DNA from: Rhizobium sp. Root1334
GTDB lineage: Bacteria > Pseudomonadota > Alphaproteobacteria > Rhizobiales > Rhizobiaceae
Direction: 5' to 3'
Length of the DNA stretch: 64,000 bases
NCBI RefSeq assembly: GCF_001426665.1
Contig: NZ_LMEY01000029.1
Span: 96,957 to 160,956 of the forward strand
Positions within the stretch are counted from its first letter, which is position 1. The number at the start of each line of letters is the position of its first letter. The translations under genes were made by a program, and so were the position numbers. The notes beneath the pieces are model-generated. The model did no database searches. It had not been told where the DNA came from and was given only the letters and a program-made list of their open reading frames with translations. This document shows positions 50,561 through 59,908 of this stretch, piece after piece.

Positions 50561-50645
50561 GAAATGATCGTCCCGGCACATCCAGTTCCTGTTCATCGCC
50601 GCCAGCCACTCATCAATCCAGACCTCCAGCCACCTGAGAACCTTG

Positions 50646-50760
50646 GCCCCTCACCCTAGCCCTCTCCCCGCACGCGGGGAGAGGGGATGACAGAGCTTGC
50701 CGCAAATCCCTTCTCCCCGTCACAACGGGGAGAAGGTGGCCGACAGGCCGGATGAGGGGC
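50646..50760. repeat. RIME-like repeat, copy 5 (variant)
   Basis: Second repeat in the thiP-thiB gap, in a different subtype: CCCTCTCCCCGC-GCGGGGAGAGGG, then CTTCTCCCCGT-ACGGGGAGAAGG, GGCCGACAGGCC and GGATGAGGGG. Confidence 0.65.
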
Positions 50761-50781
50761 AGGCCTTGCCCAAACGAGGTG

Positions 50782-51792
50782 CTAATTCTTGCTCATCGCA
50801 GCCAGCCATTCGTCGATCCAGGCCTTGCGGTTAGCCGCCACTTCATCCGACGACATCAGAAACGTCTTTTCCGGCGCCACCAGCTTGCCGAATGCCTCCG
50901 GCAGCGGTTCCTTGGTGGCGGCAACCGGCATCATCCAGTTGGTCGTCGGGATGATCGACTGGAATTCAGGGCCGGTGACGAAGGTCAGAAAATCCTTGGC
51001 GAGCGCCGGGTCCTTGGCAGCCTTGGTCATGCCGGCGACTTCAATCTGGATATAGTGGCCTTCGGAAAAGGCAGCAGCCTGATAGCGGTCTGTATTTTCG
51101 GCAACCATATGGTAGGCAGGCGACGTGGTGTAGGAAAGCACCATCGGCGCTTCGCCCTTGGTGAACAGGCCGTAGGCTTCCGACCAGCCTGGCGTGACGG
51201 TCAGAACACGATCCTTGAGCTTGGCCCAGGCGGCACCGGCCTCATCGCCGTAGACCGATTTCATCCAGAGCAGCAGGCCAAGCCCCGGCGTCGAGGTGCG
51301 CGGATCCTCGATGACGATCTTCTGGTTCGGATCGCCCTCGACCAGTTCCTTCAGGCTCTTCGGCGGCTCCTTCATCGTCTCAGTGTCATAAACCACGGCA
51401 AAATGGCCGTAATCATAGGGAACGAAGGTATCGTCGGTGAAACCACCGGGAACCTTGACGGCCGAGGTGTCGATGCCATGCGGCGCAAAGAAGCCGGTTG
51501 CCTTGGCTTCGGACACAAGATTGGTATCGAGGCCCAGCACGATATCGGCCTTGGACGACGCACCCTCGAGCTTCAGCCGGGTCAGGAGTTCGACACCATC
51601 GGCGACGCTGACATAGGAAACCTTGCACCCGCAGGTCTTTTCGAAGGCTTCCGCCACCTTGGCGGCGGGCCCCCATTCGCTGGTGAAGCTTTCATAGGTA
51701 TAGACCGTCAGCACCTTGTCTTCGGCCGAGGCGGAAAACGCGATGGTGAATGCAGCAGCTGCTGCGAGAAATGGAATGATTGCCTTGCGCAT
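50782..51792 (-). CDS. thiB: Thiamine ABC transporter, periplasmic binding protein
   Basis: Solute-binding protein of 336 residues. Signal peptide [23 protein letters not shown], then [25 protein letters not shown], the ThiB N-terminus. Cysteines in TCGCKV and conserved YTTSPAYHM fit the family. It binds thiamine, its mono- and diphosphate. ATG at 51792; the preceding bases carry GAGGAGGCG as ribosome-binding site. Confidence 0.93.
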   Translation of the reverse strand: MRKAIIPFLAAAAAFTIAFSASAEDKVLTVYTYESFTSEWGPAAKVAEAFEKTCGCKVSYVSVADGVELLTRLKLEGASSKADIVLGLDTNLVSEAKATGFFAPHGIDTSAVKVPGGFTDDTFVPYDYGHFAVVYDTETMKEPPKSLKELVEGDPNQKIVIEDPRTSTPGLGLLLWMKSVYGDEAGAAWAKLKDRVLTVTPGWSEAYGLFTKGEAPMVLSYTTSPAYHMVAENTDRYQAAAFSEGHYIQIEVAGMTKAAKDPALAKDFLTFVTGPEFQSIIPTTNWMMPVAATKEPLPEAFGKLVAPEKTFLMSSDEVAANRKAWIDEWLAAMSKN

Positions 51793-51842
51793 CCGCGCCT
51801 CCTCATAAATCCAAAATTGGGAATAGGGCGCTGGAATGTGCC

Positions 51843-51946
51843 GTCTAATCCCTCCGCCGGTACAAACCGGATCAGGTTCTTCGGGTTGGCTTTTGAATAG
51901 CCTCTCAGCCGAACGTTCCATAAAAGAACGGCCGGCACCCCGTTAG
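51843..51946 (-). promoter_or_regulatory. TPP riboswitch (THI element) upstream of thiB
   Basis: On the minus strand: ACGGGGTGCC, then GGCTGAGA (51903-51910), and the conserved ACCCGAAGAACCTGATC helix ending in GGAGGGATTAGAC. These are the thi-box elements that bind thiamine diphosphate and shut off expression. The aptamer ends about 50 bases before the thiB start. Confidence 0.93.
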
Positions 51947-52087
51947 AGCAGGAGGAGGTTTAGACCCGGGCGAAATACTTGGCAAGTGGGGATTGTTGCC
52001 CCGCCCGATTACCGCAAAGCGGACATAATCCCATGACATGGGGCCTTATTGATTGAGAAATTTAGAGTGATACTGGAGATACGCCCG

Positions 52088-52411
52088 ATGACCGAGACGT
52101 GCCGCATCCTTACCCCCGCCGAACAGAAAATCAGCGGCATAATGGTACGAGCCGAGCAAGCAATGATGGCGGCCATCTACAAAGCTGTCGAGGATGCCAC
52201 CACGCAGACCGCCAATGAATTGCGTTCGATTGGCGCGCAGGACGAAGCGCCGGCATATGATTACTTTGCGGCCACCGCTCAACAACAGCTTTTTTTGTCG
52301 CAATGCGGCGCCGACCCCGAAACGCTTGAAGGCGGAAATCCCGAAATCGCCGCCCAGATCATCACCAATTATCAGAACATCTCCGACCACTACTGGCGCA
52401 AAAAAGGCTGA
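52088..52411 (+). CDS. Hypothetical protein, 107 residues
   Basis: I do not recognise a family. The sequence is soluble, helix-rich and without a signal peptide; CGADPETLEGGNPEIAAQII near the end is the most distinct part. GGAGA lies 8 bases before the ATG at 52088. An earlier start at 52049 lacks such a site. It is on the opposite strand from, and convergent with, the MFS gene. Confidence 0.6.
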   Translation: MTETCRILTPAEQKISGIMVRAEQAMMAAIYKAVEDATTQTANELRSIGAQDEAPAYDYFAATAQQQLFLSQCGADPETLEGGNPEIAAQIITNYQNISDHYWRKKG

Positions 52412-52441
52412 AGTACCGGCCGAAAGACGACGGCCAGCCCC

Positions 52442-53944
52442 TCATGCCGCCGGCTTCTGCGGCAACCTTACCGCTTTCAGGCTGATGGCCGCGATGAGCG
52501 AGATCAGCGAGATACCGCCAGCCGTCAAAAACAGCGGCAGGAAGGCGGCCGTATAGCTATCAGCCACCAGCTGGCGGGTCGCCTCCGGTAATGTCGACAG
52601 CACCAGCGGCGTCAGCTTTTCGATATCGGCAACACCCGGGATCGCCGTGGCGCCGCGGGCAAGACCTGCCGCGATGATTGCACCATAGATCGAGATGGCA
52701 ATCGAGGCGCCGCCCATCCGTGACAGGGTGACCGCGCCGGTCGCCGCCCCGACATCACCACGCGAGGCGATGTTCTGCACCGCGACGATCGGCACCTGCT
52801 GGCCAAACCCGATGCCGATGCCATGCAGCGCCATGATCGCGCAAATCACATAAAGCGGCGTACCGGGCTCAATCTGGGTAAAGATGAGCAAGGCCAGAAC
52901 CGTCAGGCTGGCGCTGACGATGGCAAACGGCTTGTAGCGGCCCGAGCGCGAAATCAGCCTCCCTGCCGTCAGCGAGCCGCAGACGATACCGCCGGTCAGC
53001 ATGATGAACAGCAAGCCAGCCAGCGACGGCGACAGCCCCGTCGTCGTCTGCAGATACAGCGCGAAATAGTTGACCATGCCGATGCCGACGGCACCGCTCG
53101 CCAGCGAAATCACCAGCATCAGGCTGAATGTCGGGTTGCGAAACAGTGTCAGGGGAACGATCGGCTCCGGCGCCCGGCGCTCGACAACCACCCAGGCCGT
53201 CGCGCAGACCACGCCGAGCGCAACGATCGCCAGACTGCCGAATGAAAGTAGCGAGCCAAACAGTTCGGCACCGTCGCCCAGAAGCACGACGCAGGTTACC
53301 GAACCCGCCAGCAGCAGCGCACCGGCATAGTCGATGGTCGGACGGCGTGTCGGGCGGCGGTAGGGCAGGAAGACGAACAGGCCGATCAGCACCGCGATGC
53401 CGATCGGGATATTGATGAGGAAGATCGAGCGCCAGCCGAAATGGTCGCTCATCGCCCCGCCAAGTACCGGACCGACGGCCCCGGAGGCCATCAGGACGAG
53501 GCTGGAATAGCTCTGGTAGCGCGCCCGCTCGCGCGGCTCGAACAGATCGGCGTTGATGGAAAAGATCGATACCATGATGCCGCCGCCACCCAGGCCCTGC
53601 AGCACACGGGCGGCAATCAGCGTGTTCATCGACACGGCAAGACCACAGGCGATCGACCCCAGCGTGAAGATCGTCACCGCCGTGACCATCACATATTTGC
53701 GGCCGAACAGATCGCCCAGCTTGCCGTAAAGCGGCATGACGGCACAGGTGGCCAGCAGATAGGCCGAGCCGATCCAGCCGAAACGCTCCATCTGGCCAAA
53801 CTCGCCAACAATGGTCGGCAGCGCGGTGGCGACAATCTGGTTGTCCAGCGTCGCCATGAACAAAGCCGTCATCAGGAAGAAGAAAAGGGTGAGCCGCAGC
53901 GCTGGGCTCGAAACGAGCGGCGCCGGCGCGATGTGCATGTCCAT
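52442..53944 (-). CDS. MFS drug-efflux transporter, DHA2 family (14 TM)
   Basis: Inner-membrane proton antiporter of 500 residues, EmrB/QacA type. It shows LDNQIVATALPTIVGEF (motif D1), GKLGDLFGRKYVM (motif A), and VLQGLGGGGIMVSIFSI (motif C region), with about 14 hydrophobic segments. The adjacent divergent MarR-type regulator suggests inducible resistance to a toxic compound, which is not identified. Confidence 0.9.
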   Translation of the reverse strand: MDMHIAPAPLVSSPALRLTLFFFLMTALFMATLDNQIVATALPTIVGEFGQMERFGWIGSAYLLATCAVMPLYGKLGDLFGRKYVMVTAVTIFTLGSIACGLAVSMNTLIAARVLQGLGGGGIMVSIFSINADLFEPRERARYQSYSSLVLMASGAVGPVLGGAMSDHFGWRSIFLINIPIGIAVLIGLFVFLPYRRPTRRPTIDYAGALLLAGSVTCVVLLGDGAELFGSLLSFGSLAIVALGVVCATAWVVVERRAPEPIVPLTLFRNPTFSLMLVISLASGAVGIGMVNYFALYLQTTTGLSPSLAGLLFIMLTGGIVCGSLTAGRLISRSGRYKPFAIVSASLTVLALLIFTQIEPGTPLYVICAIMALHGIGIGFGQQVPIVAVQNIASRGDVGAATGAVTLSRMGGASIAISIYGAIIAAGLARGATAIPGVADIEKLTPLVLSTLPEATRQLVADSYTAAFLPLFLTAGGISLISLIAAISLKAVRLPQKPAA

Positions 53945-53973
53945 GGGAGCGTTCCGGTTGGTTTTGGCAATTT

Positions 53974-54032
53974 ATGTGCTGTTAGCATATATTTGTCAAC
54001 AGCACATTTATGCCGAGAGCATATTCATGCTT
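53974..54032. promoter_or_regulatory. Operator region between efflux pump and MarR regulator
   Basis: A perfect 10-bp inverted repeat ATGTGCTGTT / AACAGCACAT (53974-53983, 53998-54007) and a nearby AGCAT-ATGCT repeat (about 54019-54031). The divergent layout makes it the likely binding site of the MarR-type protein. Confidence 0.65.
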
Positions 54033-54064
54033 TATGGATCGCGCTTGTTTTGCTAGGATCAGCC

Positions 54065-54589
54065 ATGGATCACGCACCTTTGCCCCTGGAATGCACATCT
54101 GAGACCGGAGAGCCCGAGGCCAGCCGCGCCCTGATCGGCCGCTCGATGGGCCGCTGGCGCACGATGATCGGCCGCCGCGTGCTGGCGCGCCTCGCCATCA
54201 GCAATGTCGCGCCCAGTCTCGAAATCACCCATCTCGACGTTCTCGATGCCGTCAGGCGGGCCGAACCGGAGGGCGAAGTCACGGTCGGCACCATCGCCGG
54301 GATGATGCGCATCGATCCCTCCCGCGCCAGCCGCATCGTCGGCGAAATGGTGGCGCGCGGCGCTCTGAGGCGCGAGGCCTCGCAGGCCGATGCCCGCCGC
54401 ATCATCGTCGTGATGACCGAGCTCGGCCAGCAATTGATGGGCGAAATCCAGGCGGTCAAGCGTAACGTCATCGACAGCGTGCTGGCCGACTGGCCGGAAG
54501 AAGACGTCGCCAGCTTCTCCCTCCTCTTCGACCGCTTCGTCACCTCCTTCGAACAGGTCTGCACCACCCCCGGCAAGGATACGGATTAG
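54065..54589 (+). CDS. MarR family transcriptional regulator
   Basis: Winged-helix repressor of 174 residues. The core is ITHLDVLDAVRRAEPEGEVTVGTIAGMM, DPSRASRIVGEMVARGALRREASQADARRIIVVMTELG, where the wing DxR motif (DARR) is visible. It probably controls the divergent DHA2 pump and itself. The ATG at 54065 begins MDHAPLPLE; a longer frame back into the pump gene is a shadow. Confidence 0.88.
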   Translation: MDHAPLPLECTSETGEPEASRALIGRSMGRWRTMIGRRVLARLAISNVAPSLEITHLDVLDAVRRAEPEGEVTVGTIAGMMRIDPSRASRIVGEMVARGALRREASQADARRIIVVMTELGQQLMGEIQAVKRNVIDSVLADWPEEDVASFSLLFDRFVTSFEQVCTTPGKDTD

Positions 54590-54637
54590 CGGCGATCTCC
54601 CTCTTTTCCATAACGGGGCAAGGGCGAGCGGCAGACA

Positions 54638-54765
54638 CCCTCTTCTCCCCGGCGGGGAGAAGTGCCGAACGCAGTGAGGCGATGAGGGGGCCGCTCGGCA
54701 ATTTCTGAGCGTGTGGCCCCCTCATCCGGCCCTTTGGGCCACCTTCTCCCCGCCGGGGAGAAGAG
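54638..54765. repeat. RIME-like palindromic repeat, copy 6
   Basis: Complete copy in the orientation of copy 1: CTTCTCCCC-GGGGAGAAG, GTGCCGAACGCAGTGAGGCG, GGCCCTTTGGGCC, and a closing CTTCTCCCC-GGGGAGAAG. It lies between the MarR gene and thiN. Confidence 0.75.
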
Positions 54766-54826
54766 AACACCAAATCCACGCCTGCCCCTTCCCCTCATCC
54801 CCCTGTTTACGCTATGGCCATGCGCC

Positions 54827-55477
54827 ATGAGCAAACAGGCTTTTATCATCTTGATGGGCGGTCCCCTGACGCCGACGGACAGGCTTGCCACCCAGCTTGC
54901 CGGCGCCCGCGTCATCGCGGCCGATGGCGGCATGCGCCATGCCAGTGCGCTGGGGCTAAAGCCGGAGCTCTGGGTCGGCGATTTCGATTCCACGCCGGAT
55001 GCCCTGATCGCCGAATGGCCGGATGTCCGCCGCGAGCCCTATCCCGCCGCCAAGAGCGAGACCGACGGCGAAATCGCCGTTGCCACCGCCCTTGAGCGCG
55101 GCGCGAAAAGGCTCATTCTCGCCGGCGCGCTCGGCGGCGAGCGCAGCGACCATGCCTTCATGCACCTACTTTATGCCGCCAAGCTTGCCGAAGACGGCAT
55201 CGAGATGCTGCTCACCTCCGGCGAGGAGGAAGCCTATCCGCTGCTGCCCGGCAGCTCCGTGATCGCCCTGCCGAAGGGCAGCCTGTTTTCCATCCTCGGG
55301 CTCGATACGCTGACCGGTCTTTCCATCGAAGGCGCCCGTTATCCGCTCAGGGATTTTCATCTGCCGTTCGGCTCCTCGCGCACCGTTTCCAATGTCGCCG
55401 AAGGCACCGTCCGCTTCACCCTTTCCTCCGGCCGGGCGCTCATCCTTGCCCGCCCTCATGATTTTTCGGGAGCCTGA
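54827..55477 (+). CDS. thiN: Thiamine diphosphokinase
   Basis: Converts thiamine to thiamine diphosphate; 216 residues. It shows VIAADGGMRHASALGLKPELWVGDFDS, the SETDGEIAVATAL substrate loop and GALGGERSDHAFMHL, then a C-terminal thiamine-binding sheet domain (GLSIEGARYPLRDFHLPFGSS). ATG at 54827 (MSKQAFIILM) is chosen; a longer reading goes through the RIME-like repeat. It completes a salvage pathway with thiBPQ and feeds SucA. Confidence 0.9.
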   Translation: MSKQAFIILMGGPLTPTDRLATQLAGARVIAADGGMRHASALGLKPELWVGDFDSTPDALIAEWPDVRREPYPAAKSETDGEIAVATALERGAKRLILAGALGGERSDHAFMHLLYAAKLAEDGIEMLLTSGEEEAYPLLPGSSVIALPKGSLFSILGLDTLTGLSIEGARYPLRDFHLPFGSSRTVSNVAEGTVRFTLSSGRALILARPHDFSGA

Positions 55478-55479
55478 CC

Positions 55480-57306
55480 ATGGCGCCACCCATTCTGAAA
55501 CTCGATGATATCGTGCTCTCCTTCGGCGGTACGCCGCTGTTGAACGGCGCCAATCTGCAGGTTGAGCCCGGCGACCGGATCTGCCTTGTCGGCCGCAACG
55601 GCTCGGGCAAATCGACCCTGATGAAGATCGCCGCCGGCCTTGCCGAGCCGCAGTCGGGCGAAACCTTCCGTCATCCCTCCGTCACCGTCCGCTACCTGCA
55701 TCAGGCGCCGGATTTTGACGGTTTCGACAGTGTTCGCGCCTATGCGGAAGCAGGCCTCGGCCCGAGCGACGACCCCTACCGCGTCGCCTACCTGCTCGAA
55801 CATCTCGGCCTGACGGGCGATGAAGACCCAACGCAGCTGTCCGGCGGCGAAGCCCGCCGCGCGGCGCTTGCCCGCGTCATGGCGCCGGAGCCGGATATCC
55901 TGCTGCTCGACGAGCCGACCAACCATCTCGACCTGCCGACCATCGAATGGCTGGAAGGCGAGCTGATCAAGAGCCGCTCGGCCCTCGTGGTCATCTCGCA
56001 CGACAGGCGCTTCCTCGAAAAGGTTTCCAACGCCACCGTCTGGCTCGATCGCGGCCAGTCGCGCCGCCTCAATCAGGGTTTTGGCGCCTTCGAGGCCTGG
56101 CGCGACAAGGTGCTGGAAGAAGAAGAGCTGGAGCAACACAAGCTCGGCAAGGAAATCGAGCGCGAGGAACACTGGCTGCGCTACGGCGTGACGGCAAGGC
56201 GCAAGCGCAACATGCGCCGCCTCGGCGCGCTGCAGGACCTGCGCGCCAAGCATCGCGGCCATAATGGCCCGCAAGGCTCGGTGCAGGCGACCGTCTCCGA
56301 CGCCCGCGAATCCGGCAAGCTGGTTATCGAGGCTGATCAGATCACCAAGACCTATGGCGAGCGCACCATCGTCGCCCCCTTCTCGATCCGCGTCCATCGC
56401 AGCGATTGCATCGGTCTCGTCGGCCCGAATGGCGCGGGCAAGACGACGCTTCTGAAGATGCTCACCGGCCAGATCAAGCCCGACAGCGGCTGGGTCAAGC
56501 TCGGCACCAACCTCGAGATCGCCACGCTCGACCAGCGCCGCGAGGACCTGAACCTTGAGGATACGCTGGCCCATTACCTCACCGACGGCCGCGGCGACAA
56601 CCTGCTGGTCAATGGCGAGCAGCGCCATGTCACTGGCTATATGAAGGAATTCCTGTTCCAGCCCGAACAGGCGCGCACCCCGATCAAGAACCTGTCGGGC
56701 GGCGAACGCGCCCGGCTGATGCTCGCCCGCATCCTGTCGCGCCCGACCAACCTCTTGATCCTCGACGAACCGACCAACGATCTCGATATCGAAACGCTCG
56801 ACCTGCTGCAGGAAATCGTCGCAGGCTTTTCCGGCACCGTCATCCTCGTCAGCCACGACCGTGACTTCCTCGACCGCACCGTCACTTCGACCATCGCGCC
56901 CGCCAATCCGGATGCGCCGGATGGACGCTGGATCGAATATGCCGGCGGCTATTCCGACATGATGGCCCAGCGCAAGGGTGCTGCCGACGAAAAGAAGCGC
57001 ACGGAAAAAGCCGAAAAAGCCAAATCCGCCAGCAACGACGGCTCGTCCTCCGCCCCCAAGACCGGCAAGGGCAAACTCTCCTTCAAACAGAAATTCGCGC
57101 TGGAAAACCTGCCGAAGGAAATGGAAAAGGCCGAAGCCCAGATCGCCAAACACGAAAAGGAAATGGCCGACCCGAATTTGTTTTCCAAGAACCCCACGCG
57201 GTTTTCGGCGCTGGCTGCAGAGCTCGAAAAGCTACGAACCTCGATCACGAAGATGGAAGAGGAATGGCTGGAGCTGGAGATGTTAAGGGAGGAGATCGAG
57301 GGGTAG
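55480..57306 (+). CDS. ABC-F family ATPase (Uup-like)
   Basis: Cytoplasmic protein of 608 residues with two ABC domains and no membrane part. First: Walker A GRNGSGKST, LSGGEARRAALARVMAPEPDILLLDEPTNHLD. Second: GPNGAGKTT, LSGGERARLMLARILSRPTNLLILDEPTNDLD. A charged linker lies between them and a Lys/Glu-rich coiled coil (about 500-605) closes it, as in Uup. ABC-F proteins act on the ribosome. It starts two bases past the thiN stop. Confidence 0.92.
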   Translation: MAPPILKLDDIVLSFGGTPLLNGANLQVEPGDRICLVGRNGSGKSTLMKIAAGLAEPQSGETFRHPSVTVRYLHQAPDFDGFDSVRAYAEAGLGPSDDPYRVAYLLEHLGLTGDEDPTQLSGGEARRAALARVMAPEPDILLLDEPTNHLDLPTIEWLEGELIKSRSALVVISHDRRFLEKVSNATVWLDRGQSRRLNQGFGAFEAWRDKVLEEEELEQHKLGKEIEREEHWLRYGVTARRKRNMRRLGALQDLRAKHRGHNGPQGSVQATVSDARESGKLVIEADQITKTYGERTIVAPFSIRVHRSDCIGLVGPNGAGKTTLLKMLTGQIKPDSGWVKLGTNLEIATLDQRREDLNLEDTLAHYLTDGRGDNLLVNGEQRHVTGYMKEFLFQPEQARTPIKNLSGGERARLMLARILSRPTNLLILDEPTNDLDIETLDLLQEIVAGFSGTVILVSHDRDFLDRTVTSTIAPANPDAPDGRWIEYAGGYSDMMAQRKGAADEKKRTEKAEKAKSASNDGSSSAPKTGKGKLSFKQKFALENLPKEMEKAEAQIAKHEKEMADPNLFSKNPTRFSALAAELEKLRTSITKMEEEWLELEMLREEIEG

Positions 57307-57426
57307 GGCACGCGGCACCGAGCCGCAGAATGATTGCTTTGCGTCGTTAGCGGGGAAAGACGAAAGCTGCCATATCACTGCGGTGTAACGATGTGCGCCA
57401 TCGGCCCGATAGCAGCCTTCTCAAAC

Positions 57427-57457
57427 GGCCTATGGCAAGATTCCGCTGCCATAGGCC
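57427..57457 (-). terminator. Hairpin after the SulP gene
   Basis: Perfect 11-bp repeat GGCCTATGGCA / TGCCATAGGCC around nine bases, 20 bases past the SulP stop on the minus strand. It is followed by only GTTTG, so a weak terminator. Confidence 0.6.
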
Positions 57458-57476
57458 TCATTCAACTGGGTTGATT

Positions 57477-58943
57477 TCAGATTTCTTTAAGTCTCGGGGT
57501 GCTGTCGAGACTGCCAATCAGAGTAGCACTTGCATCATTCACCCCCAAAACAACGGGGGTTGTGCCATGGGCTTTAAACCGCTCCACCACCTTTTCCAGT
57601 GCTGCAACTGCTGTGATATCCCAGAAATGAGCTTGCGAAACATCTATCGTCACGGCCATGCCGTGTGCTTCCTCGATGTCGAATGCCTCGATGAAAATAT
57701 CGGCCGAGGCAAAGAACACTTGTCCGGACACGCGGTACATCATGTGAACTGCGGCAGCATCGATCTCCGTTTCGACCCGCAGCAGACGAGCAACCTTGAA
57801 GGTGAAGAACACGCCGCTCAGAAGAACGCCAACCGTGACGCCGAGCGCAAGGTTTGAGCTGAACACCGTAACGAGAACCGTCGCCACCATGACGGCACTG
57901 GACATCTTCGGGTGAACAACCAGCGTCTTCAACGAAGACCAATCGAACGTATCGATAGACACCATCACCATGATAGCAACCAGTGCAGCGACGGGAACTT
58001 GAGAAACCCACGGCTTCAACAGGACCATCAAAACCAGCAGGAACGCACCAGCAAAGAGCGTGGATAATCTGCCTCGTCCACCATATTTCACATTGCTGAC
58101 GGTCTGGCCGATCATGCCGCAGCCGGCTATTCCGCCGAATAGGCTCGCGGCCATGTTGGCGATGCCAAGGCCGGTACACTCCCTGTTCTTCGGGCTTGGC
58201 GTACCGGTGAGATCGTCGACAACACTTGCCGTCATCATCGATTCCAGCAGGCCAACCATGGCAATGGCAAGCGCCGGTCCGGCGATGATCGTCAGGGTTT
58301 CCAATGTCATCGGAACCGCGGGCCAGCCAAAGCCCGGAAGGGAATCGGGAAGTTTGCCAAGGTCGGCAATTGTCATGACCGGCAGCTGAAAGGAGATCGA
58401 TGCCGCCGTCAGGACCAGAATGCAAATCAGCGGCGATGGGATGGCATTGGTTATCCGGGGTGCAAGGTAGATGACAGCCAGTCCGGCCGCCAGCATGCCA
58501 TAGGAAAGCCAGTCTCCCCCGATGATATGGGGCAGTTGGGCTGCGAAAATCAGGATTGCAAGGGCATTGACGAAACCTGTGCGTACAGATTTCGAAACGA
58601 AGCGCATTAACACTCCGAGACGCAGAAGGCCGAAAACGATTTGGAACAGTCCGGCCAGCAGCCCGGCGGCGAAGAGGTAAGCAAGCCCATGGGCATGAAC
58701 CAGCGGTGCCGCGACGAGGGCGACCGAACCCGCGGCGGCGGATATCATCGCCGGACGGCCACCTGTGAAGGCAATGACGATGCCGATTATGAAGGAGGCG
58801 AACAGGCCGACCTGGGGATCGACACCCGCGACGAAGGAAAATGCGATAACCTCGGGAATCAGCGCGAATGTCGCAACTGCTCCGGCGAGCATTTCGCGCA
58901 TAGGATTGGCATTCCAATCCCCACGAATCGAAGAAAATTGCAT
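57477..58943 (-). CDS. SulP family anion transporter with STAS domain
   Basis: Inner-membrane protein of 488 residues with about 10-12 segments and a C-terminal STAS domain (about 395-488: VTIDVSQAHFWDITAVAALEK). It shows IPEVIAFSFVAGVDPQVGLFASF, FTGGRPAMISAAAGSVALV and GLLESMMTASVVDDLTG. SulP proteins carry sulfate, bicarbonate or C4-dicarboxylates; the length is on the short side and nearer to bicarbonate or dicarboxylate carriers, but the substrate is not decided by sequence. It is next to a gene-poor stretch. Confidence 0.88.
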   Translation of the reverse strand: MQFSSIRGDWNANPMREMLAGAVATFALIPEVIAFSFVAGVDPQVGLFASFIIGIVIAFTGGRPAMISAAAGSVALVAAPLVHAHGLAYLFAAGLLAGLFQIVFGLLRLGVLMRFVSKSVRTGFVNALAILIFAAQLPHIIGGDWLSYGMLAAGLAVIYLAPRITNAIPSPLICILVLTAASISFQLPVMTIADLGKLPDSLPGFGWPAVPMTLETLTIIAGPALAIAMVGLLESMMTASVVDDLTGTPSPKNRECTGLGIANMAASLFGGIAGCGMIGQTVSNVKYGGRGRLSTLFAGAFLLVLMVLLKPWVSQVPVAALVAIMVMVSIDTFDWSSLKTLVVHPKMSSAVMVATVLVTVFSSNLALGVTVGVLLSGVFFTFKVARLLRVETEIDAAAVHMMYRVSGQVFFASADIFIEAFDIEEAHGMAVTIDVSQAHFWDITAVAALEKVVERFKAHGTTPVVLGVNDASATLIGSLDSTPRLKEI

Positions 58944-59326
58944 TTGATGAGTTCTCGCAAAGCATGGCGAACCGCGCTATCGGGCGGTCGGTTGAATTGG
59001 CATGCAGGTTTTGCGTGGTCTGGCGGATCGGCGGCCAGAAGAGCCACCCGGAATTACACCGGGTCCGTGGTGAGTGGATGTGTTCTACCGAAGTTTTCTC
59101 GCATTGCAATATGGAATAGCTACGACTCCAATGAGGGCATTTTCCGGACGCGGCATGCTGAAGTGGACTGGCTGCTTTCAAGAAGTCGAGAAGGTCATGG
59201 CAAGACCGGGGGTAACGGCGTTAAGTGGAAAGTATTTCCGATGGGAAGACTGCAGGAACTGTCCGTCACCCAACCCGCGCTGCGCATTCAAACAAGATAT
59301 GACCGAACCAGAAAGGGTAACAGTCC
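58944..59326. other. Intergenic stretch between SulP and CDF-like genes
   Basis: About 380 bases. Small overlapping frames have no recognisable features. A stem-loop ACCCGG-CCGGGT at about 59043-59061 is visible. It should hold the divergent promoters. Confidence 0.5.
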
Positions 59327-59908
59327 ATGGATAACGGGATTCGACGGGTCGTCCTGATCGTCGCGCTGGCGAACCTGGCTTACTTCGGGGTCGAGTTTGC
59401 TGTCGCGCTCCGGATCGGGTCTGCGTCGCTTCTGGCGGACAGCGCGGATTTCTTCGAGGACGCGTCCGTCAATCTCTTGATCTTCGTCGCAATTGCATGG
59501 TCAGCGAGGAACCGAGCCCGTGCCGGAATGGCGATGTCGCTCATTCTGCTTGCTCCGGCCATCGCGTTCCTCTGGACCGCCTGGCAGAAGTTCGAGGTTC
59601 CAGTTCCCCCCGAGCCGCTCGCCCTCGGCCTGACAGGGCTCGGCGCACTGGTGGTCAATCTCTCTTGTGCCTTCCTCCTTGCAGCCTATCGGAATGCGAG
59701 CGGATCGCTGACTAGAGCGGCGTTTCTCTCCGCGCGGAACGATGCCATCGCCAACGTCGCGATCATCGCTGCCGGGGCAGTGACGCTTCTGCTGTGGCGC
59801 TCGCCATGGCCGGACCTGATTGTTGGCTTCGGTATTGCCTGGATGAACCTTGATGCGGCCAAGGAAGTGTGGGAGGCAGCTCGCAAGGAGCACGAGGCGG
59901 TGGCGTAG
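59327..59908 (+). CDS. CDF-like cation transporter, short form
   Basis: Membrane protein of 193 residues with about five hydrophobic segments, related to the cation diffusion facilitator membrane domain. TM2 carries D41-x3-D45 in SASLLADSADFFEDASVN, the metal-site half. In TM5 the usual His-x3-Asp reads S135-x3-D139 (LSARNDAIANV), so a metal ligand appears to be lost. The cytoplasmic C-terminal domain is absent. It may be a divergent CDF or one with altered metal. Confidence 0.75.
   Translation: MDNGIRRVVLIVALANLAYFGVEFAVALRIGSASLLADSADFFEDASVNLLIFVAIAWSARNRARAGMAMSLILLAPAIAFLWTAWQKFEVPVPPEPLALGLTGLGALVVNLSCAFLLAAYRNASGSLTRAAFLSARNDAIANVAIIAAGAVTLLLWRSPWPDLIVGFGIAWMNLDAAKEVWEAARKEHEAVA

Noticed and set aside
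55456..57153. 565-residue minus-strand frame over the ABC-F gene
   Set aside because: Antisense shadow; the plus strand has both ABC domains intact.
57574..59181. 535-residue frame in another minus-strand phase over SulP
   Set aside because: Alternative phase with Arg/Cys/His-rich composition; the SulP phase contains all family motifs and the STAS domain.
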